DNA from: Tubulanus polymorphus
Taxonomy: Eukaryota > Nemertea > Palaeonemertea > Tubulaniformes > Tubulanidae
Length of the DNA: 64,000 bases
Assembly (NCBI RefSeq): GCF_964204645.1
Contig: NC_134036.1
Span: forward strand, 9,224,704-9,288,703
Direction of reading: 5' to 3'
In this document: one piece after another, positions 55,294-64,000 of the stretch
How the letters are laid out: the number at the start of each line of letters is the position of its first letter
Position numbering within the stretch: position 1 is the first letter of the stretch
The notes under the pieces: model-generated
Seen by the model: the letters and a program-made list of their open reading frames with translations, nothing else
What the model was told of the DNA's origin: nothing
Database searches by the model: none
Position numbers and translations under genes: made by a program

Positions 55294-58200
55294 TAGAGAA
55301 TAAATTGAAACTAGAATATAAAGATGATATATTAGAAACTAAATTAGAAGAATTAAAGAATGAAAAAGAAACATATAAATGTGATACATGTAATCAATCA
55401 TTCAGTGATAAAAGATATTATAAAGAACATTTAAAATCTATAAGTCATATTAGAAATAAGAATAATGATATTTTAGGTGAAGATTATTTTGATAATGATA
55501 ACGATAAGAAACAGAAGACAATTAAAAGAATAAAAAATAAATTAAACAATAAAAGACCATACATGGAAGATGTAAGAAATTATATTAATTCATTAGATAA
55601 TAAAAAAGATATAGAGATAACCGAAGCATTTAAAAGTGATATTGGTCCAGCAGCTATCGAGTTTAAATTTCATAAAGGTAAAACATTAGAAGAAAATAAA
55701 AAACATTTAGAAAATATGAAAGAAATAATAAAAATAATTACAGGTGTTGAATATCCTAAAATTAGTATATCAGTTAAAGTAAAGTTTATAAAATCTGAAG
55801 ATAAACCAATATATAATATAAATTCTCATTCACAACATATTATATCTAAACAACATATAGATGATAAATTAGAAAAATGTTATAATGAAATAAAAACTAA
55901 AATAGAAGAAAAATATTTTGAAGGATCTGGTTTAATATTTGATGAGATAATATTTATAACTTTACATGTTTATAACACAAAATATAATAAGTTAACTAAA
56001 TCAAAACCAATTGATGAAAATAATTTATCATATTATAAAGATGATAGTATAAATGGAACAAGTTATATTAAACTACCATTTAAAACTAATGCTGTAATAA
56101 ATGTACAAAATGAAGATGATAAATGTTTTCTATGGGCTATAATAAGTTGTTTACATCCAACAGAAGATATTACACATAGTTTTAGATTAACTCATTATAA
56201 ACCATTTGAAAATAATTATAAGATAGATAAGTATCCTGTTAGAATTAAAAACATCCCCAAAATAGAAAGAGATAATAATCTTAAAATAAATGTATTTGAT
56301 TTAATTAAATTACCAAATACAAAAGGAAATAATATTAAACATTATACATTAGAACCTTTATACCTATCAAAAGATTATGATTCAAACGATGTTATAGATA
56401 TATTATATTATGAGAATCATTATATGTGGATTAAACAAATAGATTTATTTTTTAGAACAGAAAGTGATCACCATAATAAAATATATCTATGTAGAAAATG
56501 TTTACATAGATTTAGTAATGAAAGTACATTATTAAATCATAAACAACTATGTGATAATCATGATTATTGTAAATTAGTTTTACCAAATGAAAAGGATAAA
56601 ATATTAGAATTCAAAAAATATGATTACAAAAATAAAGTACCATTTGTAATATATGGAGATTTTGAATCATTAAATAAAGAATTAACAGATAAAGATAGAA
56701 AAGATATATAATATAAAAGAAAGAAATTAAATTCTAATGAAAGTGATTATTCAGAAGACCCACCAAAAACAAATACAATTAAAAAGATTCATCAATCAGC
56801 TGCAGCTTTCGGGTTATATATTAAATCTAATTATCCAGAACTAATCGAAAGTGAATATTATAATTATAGAAATGAAAATGTTATCAATCATTTTTGTGAC
56901 TTATTAATTGAATATGAAATAAGATTTAATGAAAAGTTAAATAAAAATATAGAAATTATAATGACAGAAGAAGATAAAGAAGAATTTGAGTTTGCAGATA
57001 AATGTTATTATTGTGAAAAGATATTTAATTATAAAGATAAAAAAGTAAGAGACCATAATCATTTGAATGGAAAGTTTAGAGGCGCTGCACATGAGAATTG
57101 TAACTTACAAGCTAAGAAAATTAACTTTGTACCAGTTATATTTCATAATCTATCAGGATATGATGCACATTTATTTATCAAACAGTTATGTCATAAAATA
57201 GAAGAAATCAATAATGAAATAGAAATATTAAATTCAAATAGATCAAAAGATAAAATACCAACTTATAAATTTAGAATGTTAGCTAAAACATCTGAGAATT
57301 ATATATCATTCCAATTTGGTTGTCTTAAGATTTATAGATTCATATAGATTTTTAAGTAGTTCATTAGATAACTTATCAAAATCATTAGTTGATTATGAAT
57401 TAAAGATATTAAAAGAATATTACCCAAATAATGATGATTTTCAATTAATGAGATATAAAGGAGCAATTCCATATTCTTTCTATAAAAATCATAATGATTT
57501 TAATATAACTGAATTATTAAAAGAACAATTTTATGATGAATTAAAAAATGAATATGTTAAAGATGAAGTTTATAATAGAACATTGAATATTTGGAATCAT
57601 TTCAAAATAGAAAATCATGGTCAATTAGTAGATTTATATTTAAAATCAGATGTATTATTATTAACCGATATATTCGAAAGGTTTAGAGATGTAAACCTAA
57701 AATATTTTAACATTGATCCTTGTCATTGTTATTCATCGCCAGGATTAACATGGGATTGTGGATTAAAATTTACAGATATAAAAATGGATTTGTTAACAAA
57801 TATAGATCAATTACTATTATTTGAAAAATCTATAAGAGGAGGTGTTTCAGGTGTATTAGGTGATAGATATTTCAATGTAAATGATAATCCTGGATATAAA
57901 TTATTATACATAGATGCAAATAATCTTTATGGTTGGGCAATGATGGAACCACAACCTTATGGGATGTTTGAAATAACTGAAGTTTTACAAATTGATAAAT
58001 TTGATTGGAAGAAAAGAATCCTAGATATTGCAGATGATTCAGATATTGGTTACTTCTTTGTTGTAGATTTAGAATACCCTGAAAATATTAAATTCAAATC
58101 TAGAAATCTAGCATATTGTCCCGAACATAAAACTGTTAAACATGAAGAATTATCAAATTATCAAAAAAGAATTAAACCCGATAATCATATTCATACTGAA

Positions 58201-59238
58201 AAGTTAATGGTAACTCAAGAAGATAAATATAATTATGTAGTACATTATAGAATGTTGAAGTTTTATTTGAATCAAGGAATGATATTAAAAAAAGTACATA
58301 GATATATTTCATTCAGTCAATCTAAATGGTTAGAAAAATATATAGATTTTAATACTACACAGAGAACTAAATCTAAAACTGATTTTGAAAAAGATTTTTT
58401 TAAGTTAATGAATAATGCATTCTATGGTAAGACTTGTGAAAATATTAGAAATAGAAATGATATCGAGTTAGTCAGTAATGGTAAAAGAATTAGGCATTTA
58501 CAATCATATCCTAAGTTTATAGGTAACAGAATATTTGATGAAAATTTAGCAGCAGTTAAAATGAAAAGAACTTCAATGAAGTTCAATAAACCTATTTATG
58601 TTGGTGCTGCAGTTCTAGAAATTTCAAAATTCCTAATGTATAAATTTTACTATAACATATTACAACCCCATTTTGGAGAAAAACACATAGAAATTCTATA
58701 CTTTGATACCGACAGTTACATATTAAAGATAAAAACTGATAACATAACAGATGATTTAAAAACATTAAAACACCATTTTGATTTTAGTAATTATCCTAAA
58801 AATCATGAATTGTTTAGCAATGATAATAAAAAAGTTCCTGGGAAGTTTAAGGATGAATTAGGTGGTGAAGAAATGATAGAGTTCATTGGTATTAGATCTA
58901 AAATGTATTCATATAAAACCAAAACTCATGAAGCTAAAAAGTTAAAAGGAATAACCAAAAGTGTAGTAGAAAAAAATATTCATTTTAAAGATTACATCAA
59001 TTGTATATTTAATGAAGAAGTTAGAAAACATAAGATGAAATGTTTAAGATCTGAAGATCATGAAATGTATATTGAAGAGATAGAGAAGATAAGTTTGAAT
59101 CCATTTGATGATAAAAGATATATTTTAGATGATGGAATCCACACAGTCGCCTATGGTTGCAATTTAGATGAATATATAAAATTCAAAAGAGAAGAAACAA
59201 AAGAAAATGAGATTATGAAAAGGATTCTAACGTGTTAA
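55206..59238 (+). pseudogene. polB: Polinton DNA polymerase B with one stop and one frameshift
   Basis: Full-length gene in three pieces: 55206-56711, in-frame TAA at 56709-56711, same frame on to about 57325, then a one-base shift into the frame ending at 59238. N-terminus: two C2H2 fingers (YYCPTCKISIDKS, YKCDTCNQSFSDK). A conserved domain with DDKCFLWAIISCLHP and YENHYMWIKQ follows (Cys/His positions look protease-like, unproven). Exonuclease: YGDFESLN (about 56655) and LSGYDAHLFIKQL (about 57150), with an endonuclease-VII-like zinc segment RDHNHLNGKFRGAAHENCNL between. Polymerase: ANNLYGWAMMEPQPYG (motif A), KLMNNAFYGKT (motif B), LYFDTDSYIL (motif C). It is the protein-primed B family type. 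Start lacks the TAAATG motif. Two lesions suggest this copy is dead unless they are sequencing errors. Confidence 0.95.
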
Positions 59239-59266
59239 TCAATTTCAATAAAAATTTGTATAATAA

Positions 59267-59608
59267 ATGGAGAGTAAACAAGTACACAGTGAATTCTTAG
59301 ATAGAATTAAAGATACTTCAAGCGTCAAATCTGTAGATTATAAATTTAAAAAACTAACTGAGTTAACAATTCACAAGAAATATTTAATTACTAACATTGA
59401 AACAATTACTAATAAATATGGAGATAAATTAGTAATTCATTTAGAATATGAAGGATTAAAAGGAAATAAATATAAATTCAGAACTTATTTACCAGATAGA
59501 TTTCATAGATTATCAAGTGAAGATCTAGAAGAATTATGTTCTGGAGATTTCTATTTCGTATATAAAGGTAAGAATGAAAAAGGGCACCATGAAATAGATT
59601 TCGAATAA
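59267..59608 (+). CDS. Small OB-fold-like protein, possible ssDNA-binding
   Basis: A 113-residue soluble protein. The pattern LTIHKKYLITNIETITNKYG then KLVIHLEYEG...TYLPDRFHRLSSED is of alternating strands with a central glycine, similar to small OB-fold-like proteins found near PolB in related elements. An ssDNA-binding role in replication is inference. It starts 28 nt after the polB stop in TATAATAAATGG, the late-type motif, unlike polB itself. Confidence 0.55.
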   Translation: MESKQVHSEFLDRIKDTSSVKSVDYKFKKLTELTIHKKYLITNIETITNKYGDKLVIHLEYEGLKGNKYKFRTYLPDRFHRLSSEDLEELCSGDFYFVYKGKNEKGHHEIDFE

Positions 59609-59625
59609 GAAAATATGTAAAATAA

Positions 59626-60381
59626 ATGGTAGAATTAAAAGAATACAGAATATTTGTAGATTCTAGAAGGCTTACAAATTATAAATCTCATAATTTACTA
59701 GTTCAATTAGATAGAGAATTTAAGAATTGTGTAGATTTAAAATTAGTTAATATAAGTTTATGTAATTCTTTTTATAATATATCGGATAAAACTTTTGAAC
59801 ATAGAGGGTTTATGATTTATATGAGAAATAAAGATAAATGGTTTCATATATTTTTAAAACCAGGATTATATAATTTAGAATCATTAGCGCAGGAAATTAA
59901 TAGAAGGGCTCGGTTGAAAATCGGGGGCACTTCTGTATTTGAAATTAAATTTAATAAAATTGATAGTACTAATAAAATAAGAATAAAGATATCTAATGAA
60001 CAACATAAATTTATGGTAAACAAACCACTGGCTAAAATGTTAGGAATTAAACCGCTTACAGTTACTGGAAACGCAGAAGGCAGCTCAAATATAATACCTT
60101 TTACACACTTTTATATTTATTGCAATTTAATCGAGCCTACAAAAACTTTCGAAGCAACTAAAGAAACAATTTGTAGTTCTAGTATACTAAATATTTTACC
60201 GCTAAAAAATGTTAAACAATTTGGAACTCAAATAAATTATAATTTAACAGAATGTGATTTTAAACCATGCATTCCTAAATTTAATAATTTTAAATTAGAA
60301 ATAAGAAATCATAATGGATACTTAATTGATTTAAATAACTTTCCTGTGATATATGAATTAGTTATAAGATGTAAAGAGTAA
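59626..60381 (+). CDS. Minor capsid (penton-type, single jelly-roll) protein
   Basis: A 251-residue protein with the Polinton minor capsid pattern: an N-terminal strand with VDSRRL, then LKLVNISLCNSFYNIS, GLYNLESLAQEINRR (about 80-95), THFYIYCNLIEPTKTF (about 163-178), a central ILPLKNVKQFGTQIN, and a C-terminal LEIRNHNGYLIDLNNFPVIY. These strand-rich segments and length fit the penton base of Polintons and virophages, which occupies capsid vertices. Starts in AAAATAAATGG, 17 nt after the OB-like gene. No lesions seen. Confidence 0.85.
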   Translation: MVELKEYRIFVDSRRLTNYKSHNLLVQLDREFKNCVDLKLVNISLCNSFYNISDKTFEHRGFMIYMRNKDKWFHIFLKPGLYNLESLAQEINRRARLKIGGTSVFEIKFNKIDSTNKIRIKISNEQHKFMVNKPLAKMLGIKPLTVTGNAEGSSNIIPFTHFYIYCNLIEPTKTFEATKETICSSSILNILPLKNVKQFGTQINYNLTECDFKPCIPKFNNFKLEIRNHNGYLIDLNNFPVIYELVIRCKE

Positions 60382-60397
60382 TTTTTTTGATATATAA

Positions 60398-60718
60398 ATG
60401 AATATAACGGTTGGACCGAGTATATGTTTTGGATTTGATTTTAAACGTGAGAAAGAAATGAAATTTAACATTAATGATGTAATAACACATATTAAAAATA
60501 TTGCATTTTCTAATGAAACAACATTTGAGTATGAAACAACAATTGATAAAGAAACTTTAAATATAGAAAAGATTACTAATTTAATTAGAGAATCTTTAAG
60601 ATTTTATGAATTAGATGAAGATTTTATCATCGATGATATTAAAAAAATAATAATTGAAATATATGATAATCATAAAACTAGTAATGAAATAAATGTTGAA
60701 TTAATCATAAATAAGTAA
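60398..60718 (+). CDS. Small hypothetical Polinton protein
   Basis: A 106-residue acidic/Ile-rich protein with no motif known to me; helical in its second half (IRESLRFYELDEDFI). It is preceded by ATTTTTTTGATATATAAATG, the clearest form of the T-run/TAAATG motif, and sits in the structural cluster. Confidence 0.6.
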   Translation: MNITVGPSICFGFDFKREKEMKFNINDVITHIKNIAFSNETTFEYETTIDKETLNIEKITNLIRESLRFYELDEDFIIDDIKKIIIEIYDNHKTSNEINVELIINK

Positions 60719-60757
60719 ACTAAATATTTTGATGATAGAAATTTTTTTGATTAATAA

Positions 60758-60979
60758 ATGAGTGATAATAAGTGGATAATAACTGGATTATATAATGGCG
60801 CATTACTATCAGTTGGAACTGTTGGTTATTCAATGGTATTAAAAAAAGTATTCAAAATGGGAAGTGTTAATGTTGATAGATTTGATATAAATGATATTTT
60901 AAAGTTAACATTAGCGGTTACTTTATCTAATTTAACTATTGATTATTTAGAAAAACAAAAATATATTCCTCCCATATAA
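60758..60979 (+). CDS. Small membrane-associated Polinton protein
   Basis: 73 residues with a hydrophobic N-terminal half (WIITGLYNGALLSVGTVGYS) and a second moderately hydrophobic segment (LKLTLAVTLSNLTIDYL). Preceded by ATTTTTTTGATTAATAAATG. Likely a membrane or membrane-insertion protein of the particle; family unknown. Confidence 0.6.
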   Translation: MSDNKWIITGLYNGALLSVGTVGYSMVLKKVFKMGSVNVDRFDINDILKLTLAVTLSNLTIDYLEKQKYIPPI

Positions 60980-61003
60980 ATGCATAATTTCTTTGCTAAA
61001 TAA

Positions 61004-61426
61004 ATGGCTTCTGCAATTATAACTATTATAGGATCGGCAATTGTTAACGCTTTAGCATTTACTGGTGGTGGTTATTTATTTAAACATATTGATAAAAATA
61101 GTTCATTAGGAGAACAAAGAAGACATAACTTAGCGTTAGAGAAATATAATAAAGCTGCAGAAGAATATAGAGAAAAAAGACAAAACTATATGGATTACAT
61201 CAATAAAGAATTATATGATCAGAAGATTTCACATAGAGATTTTCAATCAGTTGATGATGCAATGAGTTTATATAACGCGGTAACCAATAAAGAAAAATTA
61301 CATCTATACAAACCTAAATTATCAGATTATTATACCCCAAGTAAAGAACAACAGAAATATGAAATAATATGGATTTTAGGTGGAACAGTTATTGTTATAT
61401 TTGTTGCTTATAAGTTTACTAATTAG
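61004..61426 (+). CDS. Polinton protein with N- and C-terminal membrane segments
   Basis: 140 residues: an N-terminal hydrophobic Gly/Ala-rich segment (IITIIGSAIVNALAFTGGGY), a charged helical middle with EEYREKRQNYMDYINKELYD, and a C-terminal helix (IIWILGGTVIVIFVAYKF). Preceded by TTTCTTTGCTAAATAAATG. The two-ended hydrophobic plan suggests a hairpin in a membrane; function unknown. Confidence 0.65.
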   Translation: MASAIITIIGSAIVNALAFTGGGYLFKHIDKNSSLGEQRRHNLALEKYNKAAEEYREKRQNYMDYINKELYDQKISHRDFQSVDDAMSLYNAVTNKEKLHLYKPKLSDYYTPSKEQQKYEIIWILGGTVIVIFVAYKFTN

Positions 61427-61445
61427 TAATTTTTATTCTAAATAA

Positions 61446-61880
61446 ATGGAAGATAAAGTTGATAGTATTGATATTATTCCTCATGATATAAATAAAACTA
61501 AATTAAAAATATATTTAGAAAAACAAATATTAGAATTTGAAAGTGACTTAAAGATAAAAAAGAAAAAATATTTAAAAAGTAAAATTATATATTATTTGAT
61601 TATAAGTGGTTCGGTTACAATTAGTTCTGTAATAACATTTCTAGCAATATTCAGCCCATTAACACCTTTAGCTATATCAATTGGTGTATTAGGATTAAGT
61701 TCAAGTGTTTTAACTGGTATAAGTTCAAAATTAAATATAAAAAGTAATAAAGAAAAAATTAAAACTAATATAAAAGAAATTAATAAATTAAAGAACACAC
61801 TAGATTATATAATAAGTTTAAATGGTCATATAACAGTTGAAGAACAAGATAAATTATTAAAAGAATTAATAAATTATTAA
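61446..61880 (+). CDS. Polinton protein with a central hydrophobic hairpin and coiled-coil arms
   Basis: 144 residues: a Lys/Glu-rich helical N-terminal arm, a long hydrophobic centre (IIYYLIISGSVTISSVITFL and LAISIGVLGLSSSVLTGI, about 50-95), and a charged helical C-terminal arm. Preceded by TTTTTATTCTAAATAAATGG. Resembles fusion- or holin-like small proteins only in layout; no family recognised. Confidence 0.6.
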   Translation: MEDKVDSIDIIPHDINKTKLKIYLEKQILEFESDLKIKKKKYLKSKIIYYLIISGSVTISSVITFLAIFSPLTPLAISIGVLGLSSSVLTGISSKLNIKSNKEKIKTNIKEINKLKNTLDYIISLNGHITVEEQDKLLKELINY

Positions 61881-61899
61881 TTTTTTAGTTATATAAATG
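61876..61899 (+). promoter_or_regulatory. TAAATG late-promoter-like start motif (representative site)
   Basis: AATTTTTTAGTTATATAAATG directly abuts the 442-aa gene. Equivalent sites with a T-run and/or (A/T)TAAATG occur at 1113, 1898, 4093(-), 5582(-), 6177(-), 59267, 59626, 60398, 60758, 61004, 61446 and 63242. polB (55206), integrase (5201) and HNH (6847) lack it. Confidence 0.6.
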
Positions 61900-63225
61900 G
61901 GGTTTCCAAAAGCTTTCCAATATAATAAATCAATTAAATATAATATTCCGGCAATAGATTTTAAGAAAAATATTACATATAAAAATATAGTTTTAAATTC
62001 ATTAACTAATTTAGAAATTTATGTTACTGAATCACAGTTTTTTATTTCTAAAATGGAAAATATATTTAATACATATGAAGTTACTTTTACTCGAGATGAA
62101 TATAATATATATAAAGTAAAATCTAATATGAAATATTGGCAGAATCAATTAAATTTTGCTGTTTATTGTGCAACAACAGGATGTGGAATTAGTTGGAATG
62201 ATCATTTAAATAACTTAGATAAAAATTTGAAGTATTCTGATTTAAAATTAATTCACACAATATTTAGATTTCACACATATTTTCAAATCAGAATAATATT
62301 AAATGAATTAGAATGTCCTTTACCTGGGTCTAAATATTTTAAAGAATTGGATAATAATATTAATATATCCAAGTTTTATAAAATATGTAATGAATTTAAT
62401 ATAAATATTAATTCCGATTTTAGAGCGCATGGTAAATTGCAAGGTGTCGGTGAACAGTATGAAATAAAAAGAATTGATTATATGCATAGAATTGGAGCTT
62501 ATCATAATTATAAAATTGATAATAATAATGGTTGGGTTAATTTCATTTTAGAAAATGGTGAAGGTTTTACAAAATCAGGTATACAAAGAATAAATCAATC
62601 TATTAGAATTTATTTGATATGTATTCTAGGCGCTCAAGTTGAAACAAGATCCCCAATAATTGGAAATGATAACACTTCATTCGATGCGCAGAAACAGTTT
62701 AAAGTTTTATTTGAAGATTCAATTCATAATGATAAAAATAGATCGATTCCAGAAAACATTATAAGATATCAAAATTATTTAGATAAATCTCATGTAAGAC
62801 TTAATTATTGTATAGGCCCTAATCTATTAATTATTTCTAATGATTTAGTATTGAAGATGGGAAATATAATTGGTTATAATAATCTAATTAAAACTGCAAC
62901 AATAAATAATTCATTTGGATTAAATGATATAAATAAAAAGATTATTACTGCCCCAAAATTAATGGAAGGTGAAAAAAATAAAAAACATATTCAATCAACA
63001 GAAACTAAAACTAAGAATATTAAATTAAATAATGATTCCAAAATAAAAGATTACAATACATCAGAAAATGGTGCCGTACGGCACCCACACGGTGATAATA
63101 GAACTGATAAAATTCAACATGATATAATTAAACAAAATGATGATAATAAATCACATGAAAATACTAAATTAGCTATAACTTGTATAGGAATTGTAATCGG
63201 AGGAATATTATATTTTAAATTTTAA
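61897..63225 (+). CDS. Conserved Polinton virion-type protein with C-terminal membrane anchor
   Basis: 442 residues. The N-terminal two thirds carry a conserved-looking core (NFAVYCATTGCGISWNDHL, TIFRFHTYFQIRIILNELEC, DNNNGWVNFILENGEGFTKS, LNYCIGPNLLIISNDLVLKM). A low-complexity Lys/Asn linker follows, then a single membrane helix at the very end (LAITCIGIVIGGILYFKF). I recognise the core as recurring in invertebrate Polintons but cannot assign a function; major capsid is not excluded, though the tail anchor argues against it. Residues about 391-398 (NGAVRHPHG) come from the palindromic insertion at 63070-63085. Start AGTTATATAAATGG. Confidence 0.65.
   Translation: MGFPKAFQYNKSIKYNIPAIDFKKNITYKNIVLNSLTNLEIYVTESQFFISKMENIFNTYEVTFTRDEYNIYKVKSNMKYWQNQLNFAVYCATTGCGISWNDHLNNLDKNLKYSDLKLIHTIFRFHTYFQIRIILNELECPLPGSKYFKELDNNINISKFYKICNEFNININSDFRAHGKLQGVGEQYEIKRIDYMHRIGAYHNYKIDNNNGWVNFILENGEGFTKSGIQRINQSIRIYLICILGAQVETRSPIIGNDNTSFDAQKQFKVLFEDSIHNDKNRSIPENIIRYQNYLDKSHVRLNYCIGPNLLIISNDLVLKMGNIIGYNNLIKTATINNSFGLNDINKKIITAPKLMEGEKNKKHIQSTETKTKNIKLNNDSKIKDYNTSENGAVRHPHGDNRTDKIQHDIIKQNDDNKSHENTKLAITCIGIVIGGILYFKF
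63067..63096. repeat. In-frame palindromic insertion repeat in the 442-aa gene
   Basis: GGTGCCGTACGGCACC at 63070-63085 with flanks (AAT before, CACACGGTGATA after) matches the integrase copy at 5066-5097 at all but one position and in the same reading phase relative to the palindrome (NGAVRHPH). Confidence 0.88.
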
Positions 63226-63241
63226 TTTTTTTATTATGTAA

Positions 63242-64000
63242 ATGGATGTAGAAGGTGGAGAAGATATTCCATTGGATCCTTTAGATGAACCTGGTATAAG
63301 TGATGAACAACAACCTGATTTTGATGAAACAAGTTTCAGTAATGATAATAAAACGGCATATAATACTAATTTAGGTGAAGATGATGATTATGATGATGAT
63401 CCCGAATTACGTGAAAAATTAAATAAATATTTAGAAGCTCCTGAAAGGGGTAGAATTTCAACTAGAACAGAAAGAAAAGAATTTATGAAACTATTAGTAA
63501 AACAACAAGAAAAATATCCTGATAAACCTATGGAATTATATAAAATGAAATCTAGAGTAACAGATACAATTGTTAACGAATTACTACCAATAGCTGTAAT
63601 AGATGAAATTGATACTGAAGATATTGTAGAACAAATTTTTAAAGATGACCCATATTTCACGAATAATTTAGAATTTAAAAATGATTCATGGTATTATAAT
63701 CTTGAATTAAATAGGAATACTGTATCAATTCAATTATCTAGAATGGGTCAAGAAAATATTTTTGAACCTGGAATGCGAGCATTATCTACAATTGAAGGTT
63801 CAAAAGGTGGTAGAGAATTTCTCAGAATTATATGGAATGCAATCGATAGAATAAATGAAAAAGAACCAATTCCTAATATTGATATAAACAAATATTCACC
63901 ATTTAAAAATCCAAATCCAAATCCTACTGATTTTGATCCAGAAATGGAAGAGAATAGAAATCGATTAGATAGATTAAGATCTTCAACACCCGAAACATCG
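63242..64000 (+). CDS. Coiled-coil/membrane Polinton protein, N-terminal part (runs off window)
   Basis: Open frame to the end of the window with no stop. The N-terminus is acidic (GGEDIPLDPLDEPGISDEQQ, then a poly-Asp run), followed by a globular-looking Lys/Glu region with VNELLPIAVIDEIDTEDIV and FEPGMRALSTIEGSKGGREF. Its last 57 codons align with the first codons at 3-164 of the left element (differences such as Leu/Ile, Glu/Lys, and a two-codon Asn-Pro insertion), so the full protein should be about 560-570 residues, ending in the coiled coil and membrane segments seen at 250-1065. Start TTTTTTTATTATGTAAATGG. Confidence 0.85.
   Translation, partial: MDVEGGEDIPLDPLDEPGISDEQQPDFDETSFSNDNKTAYNTNLGEDDDYDDDPELREKLNKYLEAPERGRISTRTERKEFMKLLVKQQEKYPDKPMELYKMKSRVTDTIVNELLPIAVIDEIDTEDIVEQIFKDDPYFTNNLEFKNDSWYYNLELNRNTVSIQLSRMGQENIFEPGMRALSTIEGSKGGREFLRIIWNAIDRINEKEPIPNIDINKYSPFKNPNPNPTDFDPEMEENRNRLDRLRSSTPETS

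Larger units (their letters stand above)
54939..64000 (+). mobile_element. Maverick/Polinton element, proximal (polB-side) half
   Basis: Begins with AGTAATAGGGATAATAGGCT and a hairpin, then polB, a capsid/membrane gene series all on the plus strand, and runs off the window inside the coiled-coil protein gene. It is the same family and orientation as the element at 1-8754: TIRs match, and 63831-64000 matches 1-164 with five or so substitutions and one 6-nt insertion. Immediate flank on the host side is AATTGC. Confidence 0.94.

Overview
This is nuclear DNA of an animal, most likely a marine invertebrate (I lean to a lophotrochozoan, but nothing here fixes the phylum). The evidence is a long host gene with phase-matched exons and GT-AG introns, tRNA-derived SINE-like repeats, MITE-like inverted repeats, and eukaryotic DNA transposon remains. 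Both ends of the window lie inside large, very AT-rich Maverick/Polinton (virus-like) elements.

Layout. (1) 1-8754 is the distal half of one Maverick/Polinton: a coiled-coil/membrane protein, a capsid-like protein, a zinc-finger protein, then on the minus strand a packaging ATPase, a chromodomain integrase, two small proteins, an HNH nuclease, a decayed tract and the terminal inverted repeat. (2) 9273-28184 is the 3' part of a receptor-type protein tyrosine phosphatase (RPTP): FN3 domains, a basic RKKR site, one membrane helix and two phosphatase domains. I traced 28 exons; using one copy of a duplicated exon pair gives 26 exons and exactly 4035 nt (1344 codons plus stop). (3) 28.2-42.3 kb has no convincing gene and is full of tandem and inverted repeats. 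(4) 42.3-47.8 kb, minus strand, is a decayed, intron-containing Crypton-like tyrosine recombinase. (5) 47.8-54.2 kb is repeat-rich non-coding DNA. (6) 54193-54902, minus strand, is the last two exons of a hAT-like transposase gene. (7) 54939-64000 is the proximal half of a second Maverick/Polinton of the same family and orientation: terminal repeat, a DNA polymerase B gene with a stop and a frameshift, an OB-like small protein, the penton-type minor capsid protein, several membrane proteins, and the start of the same coiled-coil protein that opens the window.

Together the two partial elements show one gene order: TIR - polB - OB-like - minor capsid - small membrane proteins - 442-aa membrane-anchored protein - coiled-coil/membrane protein - capsid-like - zinc finger >< ATPase - integrase - two small proteins - HNH - TIR. 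PolB would replicate, integrase would insert, and the ATPase plus capsid and membrane proteins would package. I recognised no adenovirus-type maturation protease.

Most interesting observations: element ends that are long self-complementary hairpins; a TAAATG motif fused to the start codon of nearly all structural genes but not polB or integrase; one 16-bp palindrome (GGTGCCGTACGGCACC, in a ~30-bp repeat) inserted in frame in two unrelated element genes; a 57-codon chimera of the polB zinc finger and an HNH tail; an RPTP whose D1 has Trp for the catalytic Arg while D2 keeps Cys/Arg but lacks the WPD loop; and a tandem, phase-symmetric duplication of the two exons that open D1.
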